From Desulfobulbaceae bacterium (lineage in GTDB: Bacteria; Desulfobacterota; Desulfobulbia; Desulfobulbales; Desulfobulbaceae), in NCBI GenBank assembly GCA_003508005.1, contig DNUE01000023.1:1-6914 (forward strand): a stretch of 6,914 nucleotides of DNA. Direction: 5' to 3'. A program made the position numbers and the translations under genes. Under the pieces are notes generated by a model, which searched no databases, was not told the origin of the DNA, and was given only the letters and a program-made list of their open reading frames with translations. Positions 1-5,592 of the stretch are shown here, piece after piece (position 1 is the first letter of the stretch; each line of letters opens with the position of its first letter).

Positions 1-410
1 GCATGAACCGGGCGGCCGAGAAAGCCGCCCCACAGGCCAGGGAAATATTCGTGCAGGCCATTCGCGACATGACCATTAACGATGCCAGGCAGATTCTGGG
101 CGGCGGTGACACCGCCGCAACCTCCTACTTCAAGGGCAAAACCCAGGACCGATTGCGGGAAATGTTTCTCCCGGTGGTGCATGAATCTCTGGCGGAAGTC
201 GGCGCCACCCGTCATTTCCAGGAATTGGATCGGTCGGTAAAGAGTCTGCCCTTTGGCGGAGCCCTGGCTTTTGACCTGGACCGCTACGTAACCGACGGAG
301 CCCTGCACGGCCTGTTTCATGTGCTGGGGGAGGAGGAACGCAAAATTCGCCAGAATCCGGCCGCCCGTACCTCGGAACTGCTGCGCAAGGTATTTGGCAG
401 CGTCGATTGA
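1..410 (+). CDS. DUF4197 domain protein, C-terminal part (5' end outside window)
   Basis: The visible 135 residues, read from the ATG at 3, form the C-terminal half of a DUF4197 protein, a bacterial family of unknown function usually just over 200 residues long with an N-terminal export signal (family knowledge). Recognisable family blocks are MNRAAEKAAPQA at the start, then DARQILGGGDTAATSYFKGKT (about residues 27-47), the segment around EVGATR, FDLDRYVTDGALHGLF and EEERKIRQNPAARTSELLRKVFG at the end. The MNRAAE methionine is internal in relatives, and the reading frame is still open at the window edge, so the true start lies upstream and any signal peptide cannot be seen. The stop is TGA at 408-410. 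No terminator was recognised immediately downstream. No enzymatic residues can be assigned. Confidence 0.88.
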   Translation, partial: MNRAAEKAAPQAREIFVQAIRDMTINDARQILGGGDTAATSYFKGKTQDRLREMFLPVVHESLAEVGATRHFQELDRSVKSLPFGGALAFDLDRYVTDGALHGLFHVLGEEERKIRQNPAARTSELLRKVFGSVD

Positions 411-819
411 TTTTCGTAGCCTGGTTATGCACCTTATCAAGTTTTGTGTTTGCGAAGACCCATCTTGGGTGTGGAAGCTCGCTACATTGTCAATGAAGCG
501 GTAGCCGAACGATTGTCCTTGTCGTGATGGTAATCGTAGTCGATCCATTAAACGATTACGACAACGACAAAGAACTACTGCTACTGGAGTCAGGTGCATA
601 GCCAGATTTTGAAAAATGCCCCCTCCACGACTTTCCCGAGGGACCTCCAAGGCGTATGTTTTTCTTAGATCGGTTGCATCAGGGGCCGATGCCGCCGCCC
701 AAGGGAGATGGCCGGGTGCCAAAAAGGTTATAGCCATTTCCGGGCGCCTGGAAAAATGTCCACCCTCGCGCTGAAGACTCTACTCATGATACCCTCCGTT
801 TAGGCATTTCAGGAACACT
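411..819. other. Non-coding stretch between the DUF4197 gene and hicA
   Basis: About 400 bases without a convincing gene: no frame on either strand gives a recognisable protein. It contains the inverted-repeat structure at 421-605, listed separately. Two similar short blocks, GAAAAATGCCCCCTCC (611-626) and GAAAAATGTCCACCCTC (751-767), lie 140 bases apart in direct orientation. The part from 627 to 819 shows nothing further that I can name. It could be decayed mobile or intergenic-repeat DNA next to the toxin-antitoxin module, but no transposase remnant is readable. Confidence 0.6.
421..605. repeat. Imperfect inverted-repeat element with inner hairpin, about 185 bp
   Basis: The outer arms are CTGGTTATGCACCTTA at 421-436 and TCAGGTGCATAGCCAG at 590-605. 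The second arm reverse-complements to CTGGCTATGCACCTGA, so 14 of 16 bases match. Inside lies a second dyad: TTGTCCTTGTCGT plus AATCG (about 513-536, with a 6-base insertion) against CGATTACGACAACGACAA (553-570). Nested symmetric arms of this kind suit a MITE-like or palindromic intergenic repeat, or an RNA that folds into a long hairpin. No target-site duplication is obvious and there is no open reading frame inside. Copy number in the genome cannot be judged from one window. Confidence 0.5.
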
Positions 820-843
820 GTGGTGAAACAAACGACTTGCTTG

Positions 844-872
844 TTGCTTTATCCTTCTTTGATGTGTATTAT
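844..872 (+). promoter_or_regulatory. Candidate sigma70 promoter of hicAB
   Basis: A -35-like TTGCTT at 844-849 is followed by a 17-base spacer and a -10-like TATTAT at 867-872. The predicted transcription start falls around 879, essentially on the hicA ATG at 880, which would give a leaderless or near-leaderless message. The -10 box lies within the 863-877 palindrome. Confidence 0.45.
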
Positions 873-877
873 ACACA
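863..877. promoter_or_regulatory. Palindromic operator candidate for HicB/HicAB autoregulation
   Basis: TGTGTAT-T-ATACACA is a perfect dyad with 7-bp arms around one central base. It covers the proposed -10 box and ends two bases before the hicA ATG. HicB antitoxins with a DNA-binding C-terminus repress their own promoter (family knowledge), and the HicB here ends in a ribbon-helix-helix domain, a fold that binds short palindromes as dimers. The role of this exact site is inferred from position and symmetry. Confidence 0.5.
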
Positions 878-879
878 CT

Positions 880-1074
880 ATGGCGAGCCGGGAGATCATC
901 AAACGTTTGGAATCGGAGGGTTGGCGCCTCCACCACTGCAAGGGGGATCATCGCCAATATAAGCACCCCACCAAATCCGGCAAAGTCACGGTGCCCCACC
1001 CTAAAAAGGATTTGCCTGCCGGAACGCTTCGGAATATCTATCGGCAGGCCGGCTGGAACTGGAGCGAGAAATGA
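880..1074 (+). CDS. hicA: HicA family mRNA interferase toxin
   Basis: This 64-residue protein is the toxin of a type II HicAB module. HicA proteins have a double-stranded-RNA-binding-like fold and cut mRNA independently of the ribosome (family knowledge). The family signature is clear: SREIIKRLESEGW at the N-terminus, then KGDHRQYKHP with the expected catalytic histidine at H24, then VTVPHPKKDLPAGTLRNIYRQAGW. Length is typical for HicA (about 60-65). The ATG at 880 was chosen because MASREII aligns with family starts. In-frame GTG 820 and ATG 862 would add 20 or 6 atypical residues, although GTG 820 has a weak AGGAA upstream. No Shine-Dalgarno precedes 880, which fits leaderless initiation. 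The stop overlaps hicB by four bases (ATGA). Confidence 0.93.
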   Translation: MASREIIKRLESEGWRLHHCKGDHRQYKHPTKSGKVTVPHPKKDLPAGTLRNIYRQAGWNWSEK

Positions 1075-1472
1075 AATACGCAATTGCCCTGCATAAAGAC
1101 ACCGGAACTGATTACGGCGTGACGTTTCCCGATCTCCCTGGCTGCTTCTCGGCCGGAGAGACCATCGAAGAAGCTATCAATAATGCTCGGGAAGCGGCTG
1201 AGTGCCATTTGGAGGGCCTGCTGCTCGACGGTGAGCCGATCCCCGCCCCGGTCCAAATTGAGCAACACCAGGCCAACCCCGATTATCGGGAAGCGGTCTG
1301 GGCGGTTGTTGATGTGGACGTGAGCCGCCTGTCCATCAAATCGAAGCGGGTTAACATCACCATGCCGGAACGGTTGCTGCAAGATGTCGATCAGTACGCC
1401 CGCCGCCATGGGGAGACCCGCTCCGGACTTTTGGCCCAGGCGGTAGCCGAATATATGGCTCATCACGCCTAA
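1071..1472 (+). CDS. hicB: HicB family antitoxin with ribbon-helix-helix C-terminus
   Basis: This 133-residue antitoxin pairs with the preceding HicA. The N-terminal part (about 1-65) is the HicB partial RNase H-like fold that masks the toxin: MKYAIALHKDTGTDYGVTFPDLPGCFSAGET, then the helix EEAINNAREAAECHLEGLLLDG and the EPIPAP turn. Residues about 93-130, starting RVNITMPERLLQDVDQYAR and ending in SGLLAQAVAEYM, are a ribbon-helix-helix DNA-binding domain. That is the class of HicB that also acts as repressor of its own operon. It starts on the ATGA overlapping the hicA stop, so translation is probably coupled. A strong terminator stem begins 16 bases after its stop. The gene is complete, with no sign of frameshift, so the module is probably functional. 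Confidence 0.94.
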   Translation: MKYAIALHKDTGTDYGVTFPDLPGCFSAGETIEEAINNAREAAECHLEGLLLDGEPIPAPVQIEQHQANPDYREAVWAVVDVDVSRLSIKSKRVNITMPERLLQDVDQYARRHGETRSGLLAQAVAEYMAHHA

Positions 1473-1487
1473 CCGACCCCGCCCTTC

Positions 1488-1532
1488 TCAATAAAAGGCC
1501 CCGGAGAGCAATTCCCAAGGGCCTTTTATTGA
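1488..1532 (+). terminator. Intrinsic terminator after hicB, probably bidirectional
   Basis: The arms TCAATAAAAGGCCC (1488-1501) and GGGCCTTTTATTGA (1519-1532) are perfectly complementary over 14 bp around a 17-base loop. On the + strand the descending arm carries TTTT within the stem, and a T-rich run follows at 1547-1552. On the - strand the same structure supplies the U-rich side, so it could also stop transcription coming from ppx. Confidence 0.8.
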
Positions 1533-1628
1533 GTGCCGCCTCCCCCTTTTTTGTCATCATTGAATGGCATCCCGGATGCTCTTGAAAATCCGACTGCTGG
1601 ACTCCTGCATGGTCGTTTTCCGCTCACC

Positions 1629-1653
1629 TAAAAAGCCTGCGGTTTGACCGAGG
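1629..1653 (-). terminator. Candidate intrinsic terminator downstream of ppx
   Basis: Read on the - strand, CCTCGG, a TCAAA loop and CCGCAGG (one bulged C) form a short GC-rich stem, followed by CTTTTTA. It begins 23 bases past the ppx stop. The stem is only about six pairs with a bulge, so it is weaker than the hicB terminator that lies further along. Confidence 0.4.
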
Positions 1654-1675
1654 ATTCTTGCTCTTCCCAGACTCC

Positions 1676-3247
1676 TCAGTCGGCAGCGACGAGGTTCTGT
1701 CCGGTGGTGCAGATTCGCCCTTGCAGAGAGACCCGCAGTCCGAAAGCCTCCGTGAGCAGGTCGCTGCGATCTTCGGCACAGTGCATTTCCACCGTCAGGA
1801 CCTCGTGGGCGTCCAAGGTGATATCCAGCCGGTTGTCGGTCAAGCGGCAGTCCATGGCCTGCACGGCCTGATTACGCCGTCGGTCCAGGCCGTCGGCCAG
1901 GCGCAGAATGGCGGCCAGTTGTTTGACCTGGGGCTGAATGGCCGTCGGCAGCAGGGCGAAGTTTTCGTGTTTCTTGCGCGGCGTCTTTTTCCGGTGGTAG
2001 CGGGCCAGGTTGGCGATGATCTCCCTTTCCAGGGGAGAAAAGCCGAACAGATTGGCGTGCCGGATCAGGTGGTAGGAATGCTGGTGGTGTTTTTCGTAAT
2101 TGATGAAGTAGCCGACATCATGTAAAAAGGCGGCGGCTTCCAACAACTGCCGGCCGCGATGGGTCAAGCCGAAACGCGGAGCCAGGGTATCGAAGAGCAG
2201 CAGGGCCAGACGGGCAACCTGGCGGGCATGACGTTCGTTGACGTGGCAGTGGCGGGCGAAGGCCAGGACCGATGCCATGCTGTTTTGCGCAGCGGCTTGC
2301 GCCGCGCCCAGACCATGTTTCTCGAGGCTTTTCAGGATCAATCCCTGACGGATGCCGACGGCGTTGATTCGCAGCAGGTTGACGCCGAAATAGCGCATCA
2401 CCTCATCGACCGTGGCCACTCCTGCCAGGATGATGTCCGCCCGATCGGCGCTCAGGCCTGGCAGAGACTTGCGTTCCTTGAGGGTTTTACGTCGCAGCAT
2501 GGCCAACAGATGGACCACTTCCGAGCGCAGTACTTCATAACCGTGCAATGAACTGAACTGCTCATTGCGCATCGCCATGACCATGCCGGCGATGGTGGTC
2601 ATGGTTCCGCCCGAACCGATCAGGCACTGGATGTCGAAATCCTCCTCGTCGAGATTCTTCTTCAAGGTAGCGCGCACGTGTTGCCGCAGGGCCTTCAGGT
2701 CTTTTTCCGACACCGGATCCCTGGCCGTAAAGCGTTCCGTCAGAACCAGAGCTCCCAGTTCCAGGGAGCAGATGTTTTCGATGAGACCATCCGCGGTGAC
2801 GATGATTTCCAGGCTGCCGCCGCCGATATCCACCAGTCCGCAGCGCTGATTTTCCAGGACGAAATTGTTGCGGGCGCTCAATACCGCCAGTTCGGCCTCT
2901 TCTTCTCCGGAGATGACGTCGATGCGGATGCCCGTGGCCTTTGCCATGGCCGCGATGAAGGCCTGACCGTTGCGGGCCTTGCGCACCGCGCTGGTAGCCA
3001 CGGCTTCAATGATTTCCGCCCCATGGCCGGCGGCGATCATGCGCATGCGCTGCAGCGCGGCTTCGGCGCGCTGCCAGGCCTGAAGAGAAATTTCACCGCT
3101 GCCGGTCAGTCCTTCGCCCAGGCGAACGGTGGCTTTTTCGTCATCCAAAGTTTTGAATCTGCCCGCTTCGTCCACTTCCACCACGATGCAGCGGATGGAA
3201 TTGGTTCCAATATCAATGGCGGCCAGGCGCTGTTGTGCAGGGGTCAC
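1676..3247 (-). CDS. ppx: Exopolyphosphatase, Ppx/GppA family
   Basis: The enzyme releases phosphate from polyphosphate ends; family members may instead or also hydrolyse pppGpp. It is an ASKHA-fold cytoplasmic protein. With the GTG at 3247 it has 523 residues, close to E. coli Ppx (about 513). Motifs in order: AAIDIGTNSIRC (phosphate-1 loop, about 9-20), AVATSAVRKARNG (about 82-94), ISGEEEAEL with the catalytic-region glutamates (about 112-120), GLVDIGGGSLEI (phosphate-2, about 137-148), IGSGGTMTT (about 210-218) and a C-terminal HD-type helical domain with FLHDVGYFINYEKHHQHS (about 374-391). GTG 3247 is preferred because GGAG (3254-3257) sits six bases upstream. ATG 3292 would add 15 residues without a Shine-Dalgarno. 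The gene diverges from the CHAD/CYTH/Pap operon, which supports a polyphosphate role over GppA. Confidence 0.93.
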   Translation of the reverse strand: MTPAQQRLAAIDIGTNSIRCIVVEVDEAGRFKTLDDEKATVRLGEGLTGSGEISLQAWQRAEAALQRMRMIAAGHGAEIIEAVATSAVRKARNGQAFIAAMAKATGIRIDVISGEEEAELAVLSARNNFVLENQRCGLVDIGGGSLEIIVTADGLIENICSLELGALVLTERFTARDPVSEKDLKALRQHVRATLKKNLDEEDFDIQCLIGSGGTMTTIAGMVMAMRNEQFSSLHGYEVLRSEVVHLLAMLRRKTLKERKSLPGLSADRADIILAGVATVDEVMRYFGVNLLRINAVGIRQGLILKSLEKHGLGAAQAAAQNSMASVLAFARHCHVNERHARQVARLALLLFDTLAPRFGLTHRGRQLLEAAAFLHDVGYFINYEKHHQHSYHLIRHANLFGFSPLEREIIANLARYHRKKTPRKKHENFALLPTAIQPQVKQLAAILRLADGLDRRRNQAVQAMDCRLTDNRLDITLDAHEVLTVEMHCAEDRSDLLTEAFGLRVSLQGRICTTGQNLVAAD

Positions 3248-3253
3248 GAGAGG

Positions 3254-3257
3254 CTCC
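3254..3257 (-). promoter_or_regulatory. Ribosome binding site deciding the ppx start
   Basis: On the - strand GGAG is followed by six bases (CCTCTC) and then GTG at 3247. No comparable purine-rich site precedes the alternative ATG at 3292, whose upstream bases are CTAACAAATGG. Confidence 0.5.
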
Positions 3258-3324
3258 GGGAGCTGGATGTTGCCGACAACCGAGTGTTCCATCCATTTGT
3301 TAGCGGACTATTGCGGCCGGCCTT

Positions 3325-3336
3325 GCTTTGCAAAGC
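3325..3336. promoter_or_regulatory. 12-bp perfect palindrome in the divergent promoter region
   Basis: GCTTTGCAAAGC is self-complementary over all 12 bases and overlaps the proposed -35 of the + operon, downstream of the proposed ppx transcription start. A dimeric regulator here could repress the operon and act as a roadblock for ppx. No regulator gene lies next to it and the sequence matches no operator that I recognise. Confidence 0.35.
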
Positions 3337-3355
3337 CTGCTTGAGCAACTATACT
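3328..3355 (+). promoter_or_regulatory. Candidate promoter of the polyphosphate operon
   Basis: A -35-like TTGCAA at 3328-3333, a 16-base spacer and a -10-like TATACT at 3350-3355 predict a start near 3362. The leader before the first gene at 3400 would be roughly 38 bases and contains its GAGG ribosome site. Confidence 0.45.
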
Positions 3356-3376
3356 AACCTGAACAGTCGGAAACAA
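3348..3376 (-). promoter_or_regulatory. Candidate promoter of ppx, overlapping the + promoter
   Basis: On the - strand TTGTTT (3376-3371), a 17-base spacer and TATAGT (3353-3348) make a plausible sigma70 promoter. Its -10 shares the bases 3350-3353 with the -10 of the opposite promoter. The predicted start near 3341 gives a leader of about 95 bases to GTG 3247, or about 50 to ATG 3292. Confidence 0.45.
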
Positions 3377-3399
3377 CTCAAGGATGATGAGGTTTTTTT

Positions 3400-3555
3400 A
3401 TGGGATCCTGTCTCAAGGGCAAGTCCGAGGTCAAAAAACATCCCGGTGCTTTCAAGTGTGAGAAATGCGGAGCGGTAAGCGACAAGAAAAAACATGTCTG
3501 CAAGCCTGCCAAGCTCAAAAAGAAGGATCTCGAAAAGGGGAAAAAGAAGAAATAA
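3400..3555 (+). CDS. Small lysine-rich zinc-ribbon-like protein, 51 aa
   Basis: This short gene begins MGSCLKGKSEVKKHPGAFKC and carries C20-x2-C23-x8-H32-x-C34, a compact CCHC set able to hold one zinc ion. Nineteen of 51 residues are lysine, concentrated in the tail after residue 35, against five acidic residues, so the protein is strongly basic. The gene has a good GAGG ribosome site (3389-3392) seven bases before its ATG. It is first in the operon, and its TAA shares the A at 3555 with the ATG of the CHAD gene (TAATG), implying translational coupling. I recognise the style of protein (small CxxC proteins seen in Desulfuromonadales) but no named family or function. Binding of a polyanion such as polyphosphate or nucleic acid is inference from charge and neighbours. 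Confidence 0.78.
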   Translation: MGSCLKGKSEVKKHPGAFKCEKCGAVSDKKKHVCKPAKLKKKDLEKGKKKK

Positions 3556-4592
3556 TGAAACAGCGGAAAACAGCCGGAAACCCACCAGATCAACCGATTC
3601 TGCATCTGGCCGGCGGCATGCGGACGGACGCTGCGGCGAAAATCATTCTTCGGCAGCAGTTCGAGATCCTGCAGGCCATGGAGGCGGGGACGATGGCGGG
3701 TCTGGATCCCGAGTGCCTGCACGATTTTCGCGTTGCGGTGCGACGAATGCGCAGCGCCCTGGGGCAGATTCGCGGCATTTTTCCGCAACGCAAGCTGAAC
3801 CGGTTCCGCAGCGGTTTTGCCTGGCTGGGTGAAGTCACCGGGCCGGCACGGGACATGGATGTCTACCTGCTGCGCTATGCGGACTACGCCGACCGTCTGC
3901 CGTTGATGGCTCAGTCGGACCTGGAACCGCTACGCACCTATTTGCAGAATCATCAGAGCCGGGAGCAGGCCGGGGTGGTAAAAGCCCTCAAATCGCATCG
4001 CTATCGGCAATTGCTGGGCGCTTGGGAAGGTTTTCTGGACGAATCCGTGCCCGTCAATACGGTGCTGCCCAATGCCATGCGCCCGGTCTTGACGGTGGCC
4101 GGAGAACAGATCGCCCGCGCCTACCGACGTGTGATCAAGCAGGGTCAGGCGATTCGCCGCTCGTCTCCGCCCGCCGACCTCCACCAGCTACGAAAAAGCT
4201 GCAAGAAGTTGCGTTACCTGCTGGAATTTTTTCAAGGTTTTTATCCGCCCAAAAAAATCGACCGGCTGATCAAAGCGTTGAAGTCGCTGCAGGACAACCT
4301 GGGGCTGTTTCAGGATCTGGAAGTGCACGGTAATGCCTTGCGCCAATTCGGCAATCAGATGGTTGAGGAACAGCAAGTCCTGCCCGCTACCCTGATGGCC
4401 ATGGGCATGTTGGCGGCCGATCTTCAGCAGCAGCAACGACAGGTTAGAAAAGCTTTCCGGGAGACGTTTGCCGAATTCCAGCGAGCCAGGCAGCGCCAGT
4501 TGTTCGAGGAATTGTTTCCCGTCAGGGAGCGTCTCTCCCGTCCGTCCCAAAGCGCGGAACCGGTGGCCGATTCCTTCCCGGGGCAGGGGTGA
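3555..4592 (+). CDS. CHAD domain protein (polyphosphate-binding)
   Basis: The 345-residue protein is almost entirely a CHAD domain (conserved histidine alpha-helical domain), a helical bundle with a basic surface; CHAD proteins bind inorganic polyphosphate and localise to polyphosphate granules (family knowledge). The first half has CLHDFRVAVRRMRSAL with H56, R59 and R63-R65, followed by GPARDMDVYLLR (about 96-107). The second half repeats the theme with DLHQLRKSCKKLRYLLEFF, including H210, R213 and K217-R220, then SLQDNLGLFQDLEVH. The C-terminal 50 residues are Gln/Arg-rich helix and a short disordered tail. An in-frame extension to ATG 3465 is rejected because it runs through the upstream zinc-ribbon gene. 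ATG 3555 gives the TAATG junction. The next gene, CYTH, starts four bases after the stop. CHAD and CYTH are often fused in one chain; here they are separate. Confidence 0.92.
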   Translation: MKQRKTAGNPPDQPILHLAGGMRTDAAAKIILRQQFEILQAMEAGTMAGLDPECLHDFRVAVRRMRSALGQIRGIFPQRKLNRFRSGFAWLGEVTGPARDMDVYLLRYADYADRLPLMAQSDLEPLRTYLQNHQSREQAGVVKALKSHRYRQLLGAWEGFLDESVPVNTVLPNAMRPVLTVAGEQIARAYRRVIKQGQAIRRSSPPADLHQLRKSCKKLRYLLEFFQGFYPPKKIDRLIKALKSLQDNLGLFQDLEVHGNALRQFGNQMVEEQQVLPATLMAMGMLAADLQQQQRQVRKAFRETFAEFQRARQRQLFEELFPVRERLSRPSQSAEPVADSFPGQG

Positions 4593-4596
4593 CCAT

Positions 4597-5061
4597 ATGG
4601 CGATGGAAATCGAGCGGAAGTTTCTTGTGAAGGACGCAACCTGGAAAAACCATGCCTTGGGGGTTCTGTACCGCCAAGGTTATCTGCTCGCCGAAAAGGG
4701 TTGTACCATCCGGGTTCGGGTCGTGGACCAAGGGGGTTTTTTGACCATCAAGGGACGCACCTCCGGCCTTTCGCGTTCGGAGTATGAATATCCGATCCCG
4801 GTGCAGGATGCCGACGAGATGCTGGATCGCCTCTGCCTGAAACCGCTCATCGAAAAATACCGCTACCGCGTCGAACATGCCGGACTGGTCTGGGAAGTGG
4901 ATGAATTCCTGGATGAAAACAGGGGCCTGATCCTGGCTGAAGTGGAACTGCAGGAAGAGGGACAGGCCATTGCGCTGCCGCCATGGATCGGTGAAGAAGT
5001 ATCCCATGATCCGCGCTACTACAATGCCAATCTGGTGCGTCATCCCTTCACGCGGTGGTAG
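4597..5061 (+). CDS. CYTH domain triphosphate tunnel metalloenzyme
   Basis: A 154-residue stand-alone CYTH protein, the eight-stranded tunnel fold that hydrolyses triphosphate substrates (tripolyphosphate, nucleoside triphosphates or thiamine triphosphate, depending on the member) with a divalent metal. The signature EIERKF places the ExExK residues at E4, E6 and K8. Tunnel residues follow in the expected order: TIRVRV (R39, R41), LTIKGR (K52, R54), SEYEYPI (E62, E64), EKYRYRV (K87, R89, R91), WEVDEF (E100, D102, E103) and LAEVEL (E115, E117). All look intact, so an active enzyme is expected. Length matches small bacterial tripolyphosphatase-type members. Start ATG 4597 has AGGGG seven bases upstream; ATG 4603 is possible but less well spaced. 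Substrate cannot be decided from sequence, but the neighbours favour short polyphosphate or tripolyphosphate. Confidence 0.93.
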   Translation: MAMEIERKFLVKDATWKNHALGVLYRQGYLLAEKGCTIRVRVVDQGGFLTIKGRTSGLSRSEYEYPIPVQDADEMLDRLCLKPLIEKYRYRVEHAGLVWEVDEFLDENRGLILAEVELQEEGQAIALPPWIGEEVSHDPRYYNANLVRHPFTRW

Positions 5062-5076
5062 AAAGGGAATGCCGTC

Positions 5077-5574
5077 ATGAAAATTCTGACCCTGCTTCGC
5101 CATGCCAAATCCAAGGGCAAAAATGGCCCCGTTGAGGACCGGGAACGGCCTTTGAGCAAGCGCGGCAAGGATGCGGCGCAACGCATGGCTCAGCGGTTGG
5201 CTGAAAAGGGATTTATGCCGGACGCAATCCTGACCAGTCCCGCCCGGCGAGCCGTCAAGACCGCGCAGTTGGTGGCTCGCGGTCTCGGCTATGCTGAAGC
5301 CCGGGTTGCGTTGGAGGAGGGGATTTATGAAGCTTCCGCCGAGGAATTGCTGGATATTCTGCACGGCCTGGACGAGGCGTGCCGGCACGTCATGCTGGTC
5401 GGGCACAATCCCGGGTTTACCGATCTGAGCAATGTTATCAACAGTTTTGCCATCGACCATATCCCCACCTGCGGCGTGGTCTGCAGCGAATTCGACATCG
5501 CCGCCTGGTCGGACCTTGCTCCGGGGCAGGGTTGCCTGATTTTTTTCGATTACCCGGACGGAACGCCACAATAG
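5077..5574 (+). CDS. sixA: SixA-type histidine phosphatase
   Basis: This 165-residue histidine-phosphatase-superfamily protein belongs to the SixA branch: the usual RHG is replaced by LLRHAKS with nucleophile H9. It continues with RERPLSKRGKDAAQRMA, LTSPARRAVKTAQ (R57 in the phosphate pocket), the acidic region EEGIYEAS and the second catalytic histidine in LVGHNPGF (H110). The C-terminal half is the normal short SixA end without large insertions. E. coli SixA removes phosphate from phosphohistidine, for example on PTS and phosphorelay proteins (family knowledge). No PTS or histidine kinase gene is in view; the neighbours are polyphosphate genes, so the substrate here is open. An AAAGGG ribosome site lies about nine bases before the ATG, and the gap to CYTH is 15 bases. 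Confidence 0.9.
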   Translation: MKILTLLRHAKSKGKNGPVEDRERPLSKRGKDAAQRMAQRLAEKGFMPDAILTSPARRAVKTAQLVARGLGYAEARVALEEGIYEASAEELLDILHGLDEACRHVMLVGHNPGFTDLSNVINSFAIDHIPTCGVVCSEFDIAAWSDLAPGQGCLIFFDYPDGTPQ

Positions 5575-5592
5575 TCCCAAGGGGTGCGTGCC

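Noticed and set aside
411..819. Possible CRISPR, tRNA or phage attachment site in the intergenic stretch
   Set aside because: There are no regularly spaced repeats, no cloverleaf-compatible segment and no integrase gene nearby; only imperfect inverted repeats are visible.
820..879. N-terminal extension of HicA from GTG 820
   Set aside because: The extra 20 residues are not part of the HicA family and would read through the proposed promoter and operator palindrome. ATG 880 matches family length and start.
1557..1610. 17-codon frame on the - strand (MQESSSRIFKSIRDAIQ) downstream of ppx
   Set aside because: It is amphipathic-looking, with a weak GGA upstream, but it is too short to support, has no promoter and lies just beyond the candidate ppx terminator.
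2678..3478. 266-codon open frame on the + strand opposite ppx
   Set aside because: It is antisense to the conserved N-terminal half of Ppx, runs through the promoter region and the first part of the 51-aa gene in another frame, and has no family features.
3465..3554. 30-residue N-terminal extension of the CHAD protein
   Set aside because: It is out-of-frame reading of the 51-aa zinc-ribbon gene. The TAATG junction and the family alignment support the start at 3555.
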